From assembly GCA_016716635.1 (NCBI GenBank), contig JADJVZ010000013.1:558001-622000 (forward strand): a stretch of DNA of 64,000 nucleotides. The letters are read 5' to 3'. This document shows positions 30,338 to 39,508 of this stretch, one piece after another (position 1 is the stretch's first letter; each line of letters begins with the position of its first letter). Source of the stretch: Micropruina sp. Its GTDB lineage: Bacteria > Actinomycetota > Actinomycetes > Propionibacteriales > Propionibacteriaceae. The notes under the pieces are model-generated. The model made no database searches. It was not told where the DNA came from and was given only the letters and a program-made list of their open reading frames with translations. The position numbers were made by a program, and so were the translations under genes.

Positions 30338-30916
30338 ATGGACGACCAGAAGGTTGCCGCGGCTTTGACGCGCCGCACGGTGGTGCTCAGCGCGGCCTGG
30401 GCTGTTCCCGTGGTGTCGTTCGCTACGGCTGCCCCGGCGCTCGCCGCATCGGGCCCCGCACCGCTGATCCCACCCCTCAGTGCTTCGACCTGGACTCTCA
30501 CCACGTCAGGTGCCGTCAAGAAGGACGGGGTGGCCTTTGGTACCAATGCCACGGGGTCCTACGTCAACGTCACGACCGATCCGGCCCTCAGCAGCACCTA
30601 CACCGCGACCATCAGCACCACGATCTCCGTGGTGGCAGGCGTCACCTATTACTTCACGTGGTCGTACGTCGCCTACGCGAACAACCCGCGCCCCATGACA
30701 GGAACTCTCAGCGTCGATGGGGCCGCGCTGGCTGGGGGTATTACCACCGCCACGATGTCTGGCACCGCCGTGACTGGGACTGTGACGCAGAGTTACACCG
30801 CCACCACCACGGGCACGGTGACGCTGGCCCTTGTCTTCAGCATTTCAGCCACCGCCACCACCGGAACCGGTGACGACATCCTGGTCTACACACCCACCGT
30901 CACCACGTCGCCGTGA
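30338..30916 (+). CDS. Secreted protein with twin-arginine signal and beta-rich repeats
   Basis: The 192-aa product begins with a signal containing RR (LTRRTVVLSAAWAVPVVSFA) and AXA cleavage (ALAASG), consistent with Tat export. The mature part is Thr/Val/Ala-rich with alternating beta-strand spacing (TATISTTISVVAGVTYYFTW), resembling an Ig-like carbohydrate-binding or surface domain, but I do not recognise a family. AGGGGG 5 nt before the ATG supports the start. It is divergent from oppA and unrelated in function as far as seen. Confidence 0.75.
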   Translation: MDDQKVAAALTRRTVVLSAAWAVPVVSFATAAPALAASGPAPLIPPLSASTWTLTTSGAVKKDGVAFGTNATGSYVNVTTDPALSSTYTATISTTISVVAGVTYYFTWSYVAYANNPRPMTGTLSVDGAALAGGITTATMSGTAVTGTVTQSYTATTTGTVTLALVFSISATATTGTGDDILVYTPTVTTSP

Positions 30917-31102
30917 AGCTCCCGGCGAGATGTGTCGCCCACACGTAGGTACAACTCGCGCTTGAGGGCCCAGGGGACGGGTCCGGCAATCTCAAGGATG
31001 CGAGCGAGCCGGCGCGGGGAACGGGCCGCGTCCCTGGTGGCCTGCTGCCATGCGTCGGTGACCGCCGCCGGGGAGCATCATGTGCAGCGCATAGCTTGGC
31101 AT
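30886..31102 (-). pseudogene. Short ORF downstream of the methyltransferase, frame broken at 31070
   Basis: Removing one G from GGGG at 31070-31073 joins two frames into about 71 residues: MPSYALHMMLPAAVTDAWQQ, then SPRRLARILEIAGPVPWALK and RELYLRVGDTSRRELHG. The joined product looks protein-like and could be a C-terminal remnant or a small protein. It starts 18 bp after the methyltransferase stop and overlaps the convergent secreted-protein gene by about 30 bp. Function unknown. Confidence 0.35.
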
Positions 31103-31120
31103 CCGGGCGTACGCCGCCCA

Positions 31121-31913
31121 TCAATCGCTGAAGCTGGGGCGCCCGGTCTTGCGGTTAAGGGGTTTGGTGATCTCACCCTTTTCGAAAACGACGATGCTGT
31201 CGTAGAAATGCATCGAGGCGGTGGTTCTCGTGAAGTCATCAACGCGGAGGCTATCGGATTCGGAGTGCCACGCATTGAGTTGGTCGATCAGGTTCTTGGA
31301 GTATTCCATGAAGGTGCCCGGCCGCTTGTAGCCCCCGCCATAGCTTTCGGCCCAGTAGCTTGTGTGGGTGTCTTCGACAAAATAGGTGCCGTTCTTGGCG
31401 ACACCGCCATAGAGCTCTTCCATGGTAATGATCTGCTGGTCCATGCCGTGTCCCCCGTCATCGATGAGAAGGTCAATCGGGCCGACCTGCGCGGCGAGCC
31501 GCTTCAGGAACTCGCGATCGCTTTGGTCACCTTGAACCACGTTGATGCCGGGCTCTTGAAAGGCAAGGCAGCGCGGATCGATGTCCACACCCCAGATGGT
31601 GGCTCGCGGTCCGAAGTAATCAGCCCACATCTGGAGCGAGCCACCATGGAAGACGCCGATCTCCACGATAGTGACCGGCCTGCCCCGAAATCGGGCGAAA
31701 TGCCGGTGATAGACATCGAAGTAATGCATCCACTTGTGGATCAGGCGCTTGTCGTTTGCCTCGAAATACCGCTCGAGCGGGTTGGTGCCCCTGACTTGGT
31801 CGAGGGCTCGTTGAATCTCCCATTTAACGTTGCGGGCAGCCGTTTCGGTCCTCGAGGGTTTGCCATCCGCCGGCGTCTTTTGTGGCCTTGGGGGGGGGTG
31901 TCACTCGAGTCAT
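31121..31913 (-). pseudogene. Class I SAM methyltransferase, frame broken by a 9-nt C tract
   Basis: From the internal ATG 31729 to the stop at 31121 a 202-aa reading gives VTIVEIGVFHGGSLQMWADY (motif I), WGVDIDPRC, LLIDDGGHGMDQQ and a hydrophobic C-terminus, matching the CmcI/rhamnosyl O-methyltransferase type that methylates sugars. The natural start is probably ATG 31913; the frame from it runs TRVTPPP and then meets nine C's (G9 at 31890-31898 on the + strand). Eight C's would give continuous reading through KPSRTETAARNVKWEIQ into the enzyme. The tract could slip (phase variation) or be miscalled. The only in-frame start downstream of the tract is 31729. Confidence 0.75.
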
Positions 31914-31952
31914 GGCAGTGACTCTAGCTGAGGGGTCTGACGTCTTGTCGGG

Positions 31953-31985
31953 GGGTCCGGGGCGCAAGGGATTCGCCCGGGACCC
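31953..31985 (-). terminator. Stem-loop between the ABC exporter genes and the methyltransferase
   Basis: GGGTCCGGGGCG at 31953-31964 pairs with CGCCCGGGACCC at 31974-31985 with one mismatch, around a 9-nt loop. It follows the ABC exporter stop at 32051 and likely ends that operon. No U-tract. Confidence 0.45.
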
Positions 31986-32050
31986 CGAGGAAGGGCGGGG
32001 CCCTTCTGGGAGTAACCCAACAAGCCGACCTCGGGGGCTGCTTTGATTGC

Positions 32051-34078
32051 CTAGGCGGCCGGATCTTCGGCTTCGGTTTCGCCCTGGAGAGTGGCAGCGA
32101 ACTGCGCCTGGTAAAGGCGGTAGTAGGCACCTTTGGCGGCCATGAGCTGCTCGTGGTTGCCCTGCTCGACGATGTCGCCGTGCTCCATGACCAGGATCGT
32201 GTCCGCGTCGCGGATGGTCGACAACCGGTGGGCGATCACGAAGCTGGTGCGGTCGGCCCGCAGCGCCTTCATGGCCCGCTGGACGAGCAGCTCGGTGCGG
32301 GTGTCCACGCTCGAGGTGGCCTCGTCCAGGATCAGGATCGTCGGTTCCGACAAGAACGCCCGCGCGATGGTGATGAGCTGCTTCTCGCCCGCCGAGACGT
32401 TCGAGCCTTCCTCATCGATCACGGTGTCGTAGCCGTCGGGCAGCGAGTGGACGAAGCGATCCACGTAGGACGCCTCGGCAGCCGCACGGATCTCCGCCTC
32501 GGTCGCGCCCGGCTTGCCGTAGGCGATGTTGTCGCGGATCGAACCGCCGAACAGCCACGTGTCCTGCAGCACCATGCCCATTTGGTCGCGCAGTTCGCGT
32601 CGCGGTACGGCGTTGATGTCGACCCCGTCCAAGGTGATCTCGCCGCCCTGGATGTCGTAGAACCGCTCGAGCAGGTTGACCAAAGTGGTCTTGCCCGCCC
32701 CGGTCGGACCCACGATCGCGATCGTCGCTCCCGGCTCGGCCACCAGCGACAGGTCAGTGATGAGCGGCTTGTCGAGGTTGTAGCTGAACTGCACGTGCTC
32801 GAACGCCACGCGCCCCTTGAGCGGGGTGGGCAACTGCCCCTCTGCGTCGGGGGTCTGCTCCTGGGCGTCCAGCACCTCGAACACCCGCTCGGCGGACGCG
32901 ATGCCCGACTGCAGCAGGTTCGCCACGGACGCCAGCTGCGTCAGCGGCTGGGTGAACATGCGGCTGTACTGGATGAACGCCTGGACGTCGCCCAGCCCCA
33001 TCTGGCCCGAGGCGATGCGGAGGCCGCCGATGACGGCGATGGCGACGTAGTTCAGGTTTCCGATGAAGAACACCGCCGGCATGATGATGCCGCTCACGAA
33101 CTGCGCCCCGAAGGCCGACTTAAAGAGGTCGTTGTTCTTGACGGCGAACTGCTCGGCCACCTCGCGCTGGCGTCCGAAGACCTTGACCAGCGAATGGCCG
33201 GTATAGGCCTCTTCGACGATGCCGTTGAGCTCGCCGGTGGACTTCCACATCTGCTTGAAGCGCTTCTGCGACGTTTTGCCGATGATGCCGGTCACCACAC
33301 CCACGACGGGGATCGTGATGAGGGCCACGACGGTGAGCAGAGGCGAGATCCACAGCATCATGCCGATCACGCCGACCACGGTCAGCAGGTTGTTGATGAA
33401 CTGCGACATCGTCTGCTGGAGGGTTTGGGCGATGTTGTCGATGTCGTTAGTGACCCGGCTGAGCAGTTCGCCACGCGGGGCGTTGTCGAAGTAGCTCAGC
33501 GGCAGGCGATCGAGCTTCTCGGAGACCTGCTTGCGCATGCGGTACACCGTCCGCTGAGTGATGCCGTTCACCAGGTAGCCGGTGATCCACTGCATGCCGC
33601 CGCTGGCGAGGTACACCGCGAGGGTCAGCAGCAGGATGCTGCCGAGCGCGCCGAAGTCGACGCCCTGGCCCGGGACGACCGGCAGGCGCGACAACATGTT
33701 GGCGAGGTCGGTCTTGCCCTGCGCGGTAAGCGTTTGGATCAGCTGATCCTTCGTCATGCCGCCGGGCAGTTGGCGTCCGAGGACGCCGGCGAACAGCAGG
33801 TCGGTGGCTCCGGCCAGGATCTTCGGACCAGCGACGCTGAGCGCGACCGCGATGGACGCCAACACGACGACCAGCACCATCTTGACCCGCTCTGGGCGGA
33901 GCATGCCGAGCAGGCGCTTCAACGAGGCGCCGAACGCCACGGCCTTCTCGCCGGTGCCGCCACCCATGCCCATGGGGCCACCGCGGCCCATCGGACCACC
34001 GCCCGTGGGTGCGTATTTCGGACGCTCGTTGGCGACCTTCGGTGCCGCCTCAGTGGGCTTGGGATCTTGGACGGTCAT
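32051..34078 (-). CDS. ABC exporter half-transporter (B subunit)
   Basis: The 675-aa protein has a Gly/Met-rich N-terminal tail, a six-helix exporter domain, and an ATPase domain with Walker A GPTGAGKTT, signature NVSAGEKQLITIARAF and LILDEATSSVD. The S-A-G signature differs from the canonical SGGQ, as often seen in one half of heterodimeric multidrug exporters. It overlaps the upstream half-transporter's stop by 4 bp (ATG 34078). Substrate unknown. Confidence 0.93.
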   Translation of the reverse strand: MTVQDPKPTEAAPKVANERPKYAPTGGGPMGRGGPMGMGGGTGEKAVAFGASLKRLLGMLRPERVKMVLVVVLASIAVALSVAGPKILAGATDLLFAGVLGRQLPGGMTKDQLIQTLTAQGKTDLANMLSRLPVVPGQGVDFGALGSILLLTLAVYLASGGMQWITGYLVNGITQRTVYRMRKQVSEKLDRLPLSYFDNAPRGELLSRVTNDIDNIAQTLQQTMSQFINNLLTVVGVIGMMLWISPLLTVVALITIPVVGVVTGIIGKTSQKRFKQMWKSTGELNGIVEEAYTGHSLVKVFGRQREVAEQFAVKNNDLFKSAFGAQFVSGIIMPAVFFIGNLNYVAIAVIGGLRIASGQMGLGDVQAFIQYSRMFTQPLTQLASVANLLQSGIASAERVFEVLDAQEQTPDAEGQLPTPLKGRVAFEHVQFSYNLDKPLITDLSLVAEPGATIAIVGPTGAGKTTLVNLLERFYDIQGGEITLDGVDINAVPRRELRDQMGMVLQDTWLFGGSIRDNIAYGKPGATEAEIRAAAEASYVDRFVHSLPDGYDTVIDEEGSNVSAGEKQLITIARAFLSEPTILILDEATSSVDTRTELLVQRAMKALRADRTSFVIAHRLSTIRDADTILVMEHGDIVEQGNHEQLMAAKGAYYRLYQAQFAATLQGETEAEDPAA

Positions 34079-35805
34079 GCCGCCACCTCCTCGGCGCGGA
34101 ACTGGGATTCGACGATCTCGGCGTAGGTCGGACACGTGGCGAGCAGGTGCTCGTGGGTGCCGACGCCTTCGATTTCGCCGCCATCCAGGACGATGATTTG
34201 GTCCGCCTCGCGGATCGTGGAGACCCGCTGGGCGACGATGACGACCGCCGCGTCGGCGGTTTCGGGGGCCAGGGCCGCGCGCAGTCGGGCGTCCGTGGCG
34301 ACGTCCAGCGCCGAGAACGAGTCGTCAAAGACGTACACCTCGGGACGCTTGATCAGGGCTCGGGCGATCGACAACCGCTGCCGCTGGCCGCCGGACACGT
34401 TGGTGCCGCCTTGCGCGATCGGGGAGTCGAGGCCCTGCGGCATCGCCTTCACGAAGTTCTCCGCCTGGGCGACGCGAAGCGCGTGCCACAGTTCCTCGTC
34501 CGTCGCGTCCGGCTTGCCGTAGCGCAGGTTCGAGGCGACCGTCCCGCTGAACAGGTAGGACTTCTGCGGGACGAGACCCACGCGCGCCCACAACACGTCG
34601 GGGTCGAGCTCGCGGACGTTGATGCCGTCGACCAGCACCGCCCCGGAGGTCGGATCGAACAGCCGCGGGATCAGCCCCACCAGCGTCGACTTGCCGGCGC
34701 CGGTGGCGCCGATGATGGCGGTGGTCGTGCCGGGGGTCACCGAGAAGCTGATGTCGTTGAGGACGGGATGCTCGGCGCCGGGGTAGGCGAAGGTGACGTG
34801 GTCGAACACCAGGTCGCCGTGGCTCTTCACCTCGGTGATGGGGTGCTCGGGCGGCACCACGGACGAGCGGGTCTGCAGCACCTCTTCGATGCGGGCGGCG
34901 CACACGGCGGCGCGCGGCCCCATCATGAAGAGGAAGGTGCTCATCATGACGCTCATCAAGATCTGCATGAGGTACTGCAGGAAGGCCATCAACTGACCGA
35001 CCTGCATCTCGCCGGTGTCCATGCGCATGCCGCCGAACCACATGACCGCCACGGAGCCGACGTTCATGACGAGGCCGACGGTGGGGAAGAGGGTCTGCAT
35101 GCGAATGCCGACGCGGAAGGCGGTGTCGGTGAGTTCGACGTTGGCCTTGTCGAACCGCTTCTGTTCGGTTGGCTCCCGGACGAACGCGCGAATCACCCGC
35201 AGGCCCGTGATCTGCTCGCGCAGCACGCGGTTCAGGGTGTCGATGCGCGTCTGCTGGGTGCGGAACAAGGGCATCATCTGGCTGACCAGGATGCCGATGA
35301 CGATGGCCAACACGGCGACCATGACGACGATGATCCACGAGAGGTTCACGTCCTGCTGGAGGGCCATGAAGACGCCGCCGACCATCATGATCGGTGCGCT
35401 GACCAGCATGATCGCGCTCATCATGACGAGCATTTGCACCTGCTGCACGTCGTTGGTGTTGCGTGTGATGAGGCTGGGCGCGCCGAAGGTGTTCACCTCG
35501 CGGGAGCTGAACGACAGCACCCGGTCGAACAGGTCGGCGCGGACATCGCGTCCGAAGAGCATCGCCGTCCGGGCGCCGACGAACGCGGCGCCCACCTGGG
35601 CGGCGATCTGGACGAACGACACCACGAGCATCAGCCCGCCGGAGGACCAGATGCGGCCCTGATCCAGCTTGGCGACGCCGTTGTCGATGATGTCGGCGTT
35701 GAGGTTGGGCAGGTACAGCGAGGCCGCGTTGGCGATCAGCTGCAAGATGATGACGATCGTCAGCTGCCCCCAATACGGGCGCAGATACGTGCGCAAGAGT
35801 TTCAT
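34075..35805 (-). CDS. ABC exporter half-transporter (A subunit)
   Basis: The 576-aa protein has the exporter membrane domain and ATPase (Walker A GATGAGKST, signature NVSGGQRQRLSIARAL, Walker B with YVFDDSFSALD, where the catalytic Glu after the Asp is Ser). So its ATP site is degenerate and the partner provides the functional one, as in BmrCD/TM287-288. ATG 35805 is used (GTG 35811 possible). It follows the TetR gene by 11 bp. Confidence 0.93.
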   Translation of the reverse strand: MKLLRTYLRPYWGQLTIVIILQLIANAASLYLPNLNADIIDNGVAKLDQGRIWSSGGLMLVVSFVQIAAQVGAAFVGARTAMLFGRDVRADLFDRVLSFSSREVNTFGAPSLITRNTNDVQQVQMLVMMSAIMLVSAPIMMVGGVFMALQQDVNLSWIIVVMVAVLAIVIGILVSQMMPLFRTQQTRIDTLNRVLREQITGLRVIRAFVREPTEQKRFDKANVELTDTAFRVGIRMQTLFPTVGLVMNVGSVAVMWFGGMRMDTGEMQVGQLMAFLQYLMQILMSVMMSTFLFMMGPRAAVCAARIEEVLQTRSSVVPPEHPITEVKSHGDLVFDHVTFAYPGAEHPVLNDISFSVTPGTTTAIIGATGAGKSTLVGLIPRLFDPTSGAVLVDGINVRELDPDVLWARVGLVPQKSYLFSGTVASNLRYGKPDATDEELWHALRVAQAENFVKAMPQGLDSPIAQGGTNVSGGQRQRLSIARALIKRPEVYVFDDSFSALDVATDARLRAALAPETADAAVVIVAQRVSTIREADQIIVLDGGEIEGVGTHEHLLATCPTYAEIVESQFRAEEVAA

Positions 35806-35816
35806 TAACACAGGGG

Positions 35817-36395
35817 TTAGCCCTTCGAGATTCCGTGGAGCAGGACGTTGGTGAGGTCGTCCAGGTCATCGAAAACGACGCTGGACGGGAGCATGGGGGA
35901 GGCCACGAAGGCCATAGAGGCGACGACGAGGGCGGCCTTCGGGAGGGGGAGGTTGAGTTGGTCGGCGAAGGGCGCGAGCCGCTTGGCCAAGGCGATGCCG
36001 GTGACCTTGCCCCGCTCAGCCCGGCTGGTCTTGCAGGCGTGCATGTGGGCGACGATCTCGGGTCGATTGATGAGGGAGAAAAGGGTGCGGTTCTTCTCCA
36101 TGTCGTCCCGCAGCACCGTGAGGAGGTCCCGGACGAGGGTCGCCAGGTCGTCCGTCTCCGGAACGCTCTCGATCGCGGCGACCAAGGCGTCCGGACTCAC
36201 ACTGTCGATGATGACGGCCTGGATCAGGTCTTGCTTGGTCTCGAAGACGCGGAAGATCGTCCCTTCGGCGACGCCGGCGGCCTCGGCGATGCGGCGGGTG
36301 CTGACATCCGGGCCGAACTCCGCCAACAACGGCCGCGTGGCGGCGATAAGGGCACGCCGACGGTCGTCCGGGGAGAGGGGAGCTGCACGAGTCAC
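35817..36395 (-). CDS. TetR-family repressor of the ABC exporter
   Basis: The 192-aa protein starts at GTG 36395 and has a TetR N-terminal helix-turn-helix (LLAEFGPDVSTRRIAEAAGV, then GTIFRVFETKQDLIQAV). The C-terminal ligand domain is not recognised. A perfect 18-bp palindrome lies 14 bp upstream of the start. The gene leads the exporter operon, so autorepression with efflux induction is the expected logic. Confidence 0.9.
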   Translation of the reverse strand: MTRAAPLSPDDRRRALIAATRPLLAEFGPDVSTRRIAEAAGVAEGTIFRVFETKQDLIQAVIIDSVSPDALVAAIESVPETDDLATLVRDLLTVLRDDMEKNRTLFSLINRPEIVAHMHACKTSRAERGKVTGIALAKRLAPFADQLNLPLPKAALVVASMAFVASPMLPSSVVFDDLDDLTNVLLHGISKG

Positions 36396-36408
36396 CTGGA
36401 CATAGTAG

Positions 36409-36426
36409 TGAGTGAGCGCTCACTCA
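36409..36426. promoter_or_regulatory. TetR operator palindrome
   Basis: TGAGTGAGCGCTCACTCA is a perfect 18-bp inverted repeat. It sits 14 bp upstream of the tetR GTG. Its symmetry, length and location are those of a TetR/AcrR-family operator. Confidence 0.82.
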
Positions 36427-36429
36427 ACA

Positions 36430-37180
36430 AGTTGCGACAGGGTGTCCGGGTCACCGCGCTTGTGTGGACGCGCGATGAACTGACCCTGAGTCGACCTACT
36501 GTCGAACATGATCATCTTCTTAGATTTCACCTGGCTCCGGTTCCTCGCCACGATTTGTCCCTACGTCGCCGGAGTGTGACCGCGGCGCCAACGCCTACCC
36601 CGCCGCCTAGCTTGCGTGGGCTCACTTCCATGAAGGAGTCTCGCGGGGCTGGCTTATGCGCCCTGCGGGGCGGGCGGGTGGGTATCGGGGTGCCCCGCTG
36701 CTCATTGTGTGACGCCCTCCCCGCCCGTCAAGGGCGCCTGCGGCGTCGCTGCGCGATGGCCTGCGGCCACCCTTGACCGCCAGGGCCCCGGCGTCAGAAT
36801 TGGCAGCTACGGGTTCGCCCCTCCTTGTGGGCCAACTCTGTGCTGAACGCAACCCCAGCCAGTCGGGGACGAGCCAGACCGGCAACCAGGCAAGGTTGGA
36901 AATGGGTCATCAGTGGGCGCCAGTGGTGACCACGCCCCTCGATCGGCGCGGCAGCGCCGAGGTACAGCATCACGCCGCCCCTACACACCGACATGGAAAA
37001 GAGAGTGTGAGTAAAACGCTCACCGTGAGCACTTTCCTCACACTCTCTTCAGGTCGCTGTCACAGGCGTCCAAACCGTCCCAGAAACCCCCTGATTTTGT
37101 GACCTCAATGTGACATTCACAAGGGGGAACAGGTCGCTTCGGGATCAAAAAGTGTCGGACCTGATCCGTAGATTAGAAGC
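36430..37180. other. Long structured intergenic region
   Basis: No convincing gene is seen in about 750 bp. The left part is very GC-rich and contains GTCAAGGG at 36727-36734 exactly inverted at 36770-36777, enclosing repeated CTGCGGC-type segments. The right part has a 13-bp perfect inverted repeat, AAGAGAGTGTGAG at 36999-37011 and its complement at 37037-37049, with a nested hairpin GCTCAC-C-GTGAGC at 37018-37030. The latter lies 130 bp upstream of the DUF222 gene and may regulate it. The former could be a repeat element or structured RNA. Confidence 0.5.
36999..37049. repeat. Nested perfect inverted repeats upstream of the DUF222 gene
   Basis: A 13-bp arm pair (36999-37011 and 37037-37049) encloses a second dyad (37018-37030, 6-bp arms). 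On either strand this folds as a hairpin with a sub-hairpin. It could be a terminator-like structure or a regulatory element; no gene reads into it from the left. Confidence 0.65.
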
Positions 37181-38608
37181 ATGATCACCGTTGGACTCAC
37201 CGCCCGCGAGCTTTGCCTCGCGGCGCTCGAGGGTGACCATCTGGAACGACGCGGCGCAGCCCAAAAGGTCCAAGCGTTGGCGGCCCTATGCGACGTGTAC
37301 CGGGCCACCGATGGCCAGCAGAATTCGGAGCTTCCCGACTCCGAAAAGATGGCTCAGATCGGGGCCGACGGCACCCCGCTGGTGTCGGAAATGCTCGCCG
37401 CCGAAGTTGGACCGTTACTCGGGATCAGTCCCGACAGTGCGGGGGCGCTGCTGACCAACGTCCTGGATCTTCGGCATCGGCATCCGGTCCTGTGGCAGGC
37501 CGTGTGCGACCTCACCGTCGAGGTATGGAAAGCCCGCCGCATCGCCGATCAAGTGACCCGTTCCGGCCTCGGGCTGGAAGCCGCCCAGGCGCTGGATGCC
37601 GTCATCACCCCGTACCTGTCCAAGTGGCCGCTGTCGCGGGTCCAATACAAACTCAAGAACCTGATCGTGAAGGCCGACGAAGTGTTGGCGGGGCAACGCG
37701 CCCGAAAGGCCCGCCAAGAACGCTTCGTCCGCATCCGCCACGACGACGACGGCATCTCCACCGTGGTCGCGAGGATGGCCACCCCCGACGCGATCCTCCT
37801 CGATACCGCCCTCACCCGCTTAGCCAGCGACGCTGTGCTCACCGGACGCACCGAAACAATCGACGAGCTCCGCTCCGAGGCACTGGGTGACCTCGCCATC
37901 GCCGCCCTGGAACACCCGGCACCCGTCGAAGCAGCAAACCACCGCGCAGCACCCGCAGCCGCCGCCGGAGATGGCCAGCCGCAGCCGGCGTCGCCGCGTC
38001 GCCAGCCGCCCCGGGTAGCCGAACTTGTCGTCCACCTCGACGCGGACACCCTCCGTAGCGGCGACGGCATCATCGAGATCGACCGCATCGGACCCCTGCT
38101 CCTCGGCCAAGCCCACGACCTGTTCCGCCACTGCCGGATCCGGGTCCTGCCCGTGATCGACCTCAACGACGACCCCACCACCGACGGCTACCAAATCCCC
38201 GAACGAATCAGACGCCACATCACCGCCCGCGACCCGGTCGAGGTGTTTCCCTACTCGAACCGCGCGTCGAAGAACTGCGACCTCGACCACACCCGCCCCT
38301 ACCATCGCGGCTTGGGAAGACCCGCAGCGCAGACCCGCGCCTCAAATTTGGGACCCCTTAGCCGCAAGGTTCACCGCGCCAAAACCCTCGGCGCTTGGAC
38401 CCTCACCCAACCCGTCCCCGGCGAGTTCTACTGGACCAGTTCCCCTCGGCTTCGACTACACCGTTACCCGCGACGGCACCGCCCCAGGATTCAAGAGAAG
38501 TGCAGCCAAACTCGACGCAAAACCGACAAGGAGGATGTCGCCAAAGCCGATTCCGCGGCGTCGGGCCTAGAAGGCTGGCGATGGCTCGGGGACGTTCGTT
38601 CGAGTTAG
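37181..38608 (+). CDS. DUF222/HNH endonuclease-like protein (13E12 family), C-terminal frameshift
   Basis: A DUF222 domain covers most of the protein (about residues 1-310), with an HNH motif at CDLDHTRPYHRG then ASNLGPLSRKVHRAKT, which is the nuclease centre. Members are numerous in actinobacteria as repeated 13E12 loci and are often linked to mobile DNA. The final 60 residues after FYWTSS are out of frame: removing one C from the C4 at 38442-38445 gives LGFDYTVTRDGTAPGF with a stop at 38570. The HNH catalytic part is unaffected. Function in this host unknown. Confidence 0.88.
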   Translation: MITVGLTARELCLAALEGDHLERRGAAQKVQALAALCDVYRATDGQQNSELPDSEKMAQIGADGTPLVSEMLAAEVGPLLGISPDSAGALLTNVLDLRHRHPVLWQAVCDLTVEVWKARRIADQVTRSGLGLEAAQALDAVITPYLSKWPLSRVQYKLKNLIVKADEVLAGQRARKARQERFVRIRHDDDGISTVVARMATPDAILLDTALTRLASDAVLTGRTETIDELRSEALGDLAIAALEHPAPVEAANHRAAPAAAAGDGQPQPASPRRQPPRVAELVVHLDADTLRSGDGIIEIDRIGPLLLGQAHDLFRHCRIRVLPVIDLNDDPTTDGYQIPERIRRHITARDPVEVFPYSNRASKNCDLDHTRPYHRGLGRPAAQTRASNLGPLSRKVHRAKTLGAWTLTQPVPGEFYWTSSPRLRLHRYPRRHRPRIQEKCSQTRRKTDKEDVAKADSAASGLEGWRWLGDVRSS

Positions 38609-38827
38609 ACAGTGCCTCGGTCGGCTGAGTCTGCGACTTCGGTAGAGCTTCCCGAGCAGTTCGTCTCCGAGTAAGTCATTGCCAGCTTCCCGTCCTGGCA
38701 CCGAAGCCGTGAACGGGCTCAGGCGCGGCTTCTGACTATCTGTGCGCGCAGCGGCGAGATGGGTCGTTGCATTGACATCCAGTGATCCTTTGGTCCGTTA
38801 CCCTGTCCAGGACGAAGGGGGCCGCCA

Positions 38828-39499
38828 ATGACGCAGAAGTTCGACGAAGGCAGCATCAAGATGATGCAAACGCTGCTGGGAGTCGGCGCCGTCGCCGAGG
38901 AAATGCGTAAGAGGATGCCACCGCGAAGCGCTGGCAAAGACCCCACGGGTACGGTGGAGGCCGTCATCGACGCTTCCGGGACGCTTCTTCAACTCTCGAT
39001 TGCACCGAAGTGGCGCGACGAGGTCAAACCCGCCGATCTTGGGGCCACTGTTCTCGCCGGCATCAACGCGGCCTACTCTGAACAACTCAAAGCGCTCGGT
39101 TCGCGTCCCGGCAACTTCGTCCCCCCTGTGGTGAGTGAAGACGACGCTATTCGCGCGTTGACAGAGCAGGCCCACGGCCTCGATGCTCAAGCCGCCTTCG
39201 CCGCCCCGATAGATCCAACGGAAGCTGCTGAGCAGTACCTGCGCATGGCGAAGCAAGGTGTGCCGGACGCCCCCCCGGCCCCGGCGCAGGGCCCCGTTGT
39301 TATCGCTAGCCAGGGCGGTCGCATTACCGGGGTTACCATTGAAGCAAGTTGGGCTGCGACGAAATCCAATTTCGCCATTGTTGGCGCCATTACAGAGGCC
39401 GCAAATAAGTTGCCAGAAGTAGGTCCCTCGGGGGCCGCCGATCAAGGGGATAGTCTCTTGATTTCTTTGCTAGCCACTCTTCGCCAAATGAATAGTTGA
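38828..39499 (+). CDS. YbaB/EbfC-like protein, first gene of a four-gene cassette
   Basis: The 223-aa product has an EbfC-like stretch (GTLLQLSIAPKWRDEVKPAD, then LGATVLAGINAAYSEQLKAL), as in the nucleoid-associated YbaB family, plus an Ala/Pro-rich linker and a C-terminal region (VIASQGGRITGVTIEASWAA) not recognised. In actinobacteria such EbfC-like proteins often precede small secreted WXG-type proteins. AAGGGGG upstream supports ATG 38828. It is followed at 9 bp by a small EspC-like gene. Confidence 0.65.
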   Translation: MTQKFDEGSIKMMQTLLGVGAVAEEMRKRMPPRSAGKDPTGTVEAVIDASGTLLQLSIAPKWRDEVKPADLGATVLAGINAAYSEQLKALGSRPGNFVPPVVSEDDAIRALTEQAHGLDAQAAFAAPIDPTEAAEQYLRMAKQGVPDAPPAPAQGPVVIASQGGRITGVTIEASWAATKSNFAIVGAITEAANKLPEVGPSGAADQGDSLLISLLATLRQMNS

Positions 39500-39508
39500 G
39501 GTTTGGAA

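Noticed and set aside
32153..34126. 657-codon open frame on the + strand
   Set aside because: Antisense shadow of the ABC exporter gene with complete Walker motifs.
34009..35808. 599-codon open frame on the + strand
   Set aside because: Antisense shadow of the partner ABC gene; rich in H/D/A from reversed codons.
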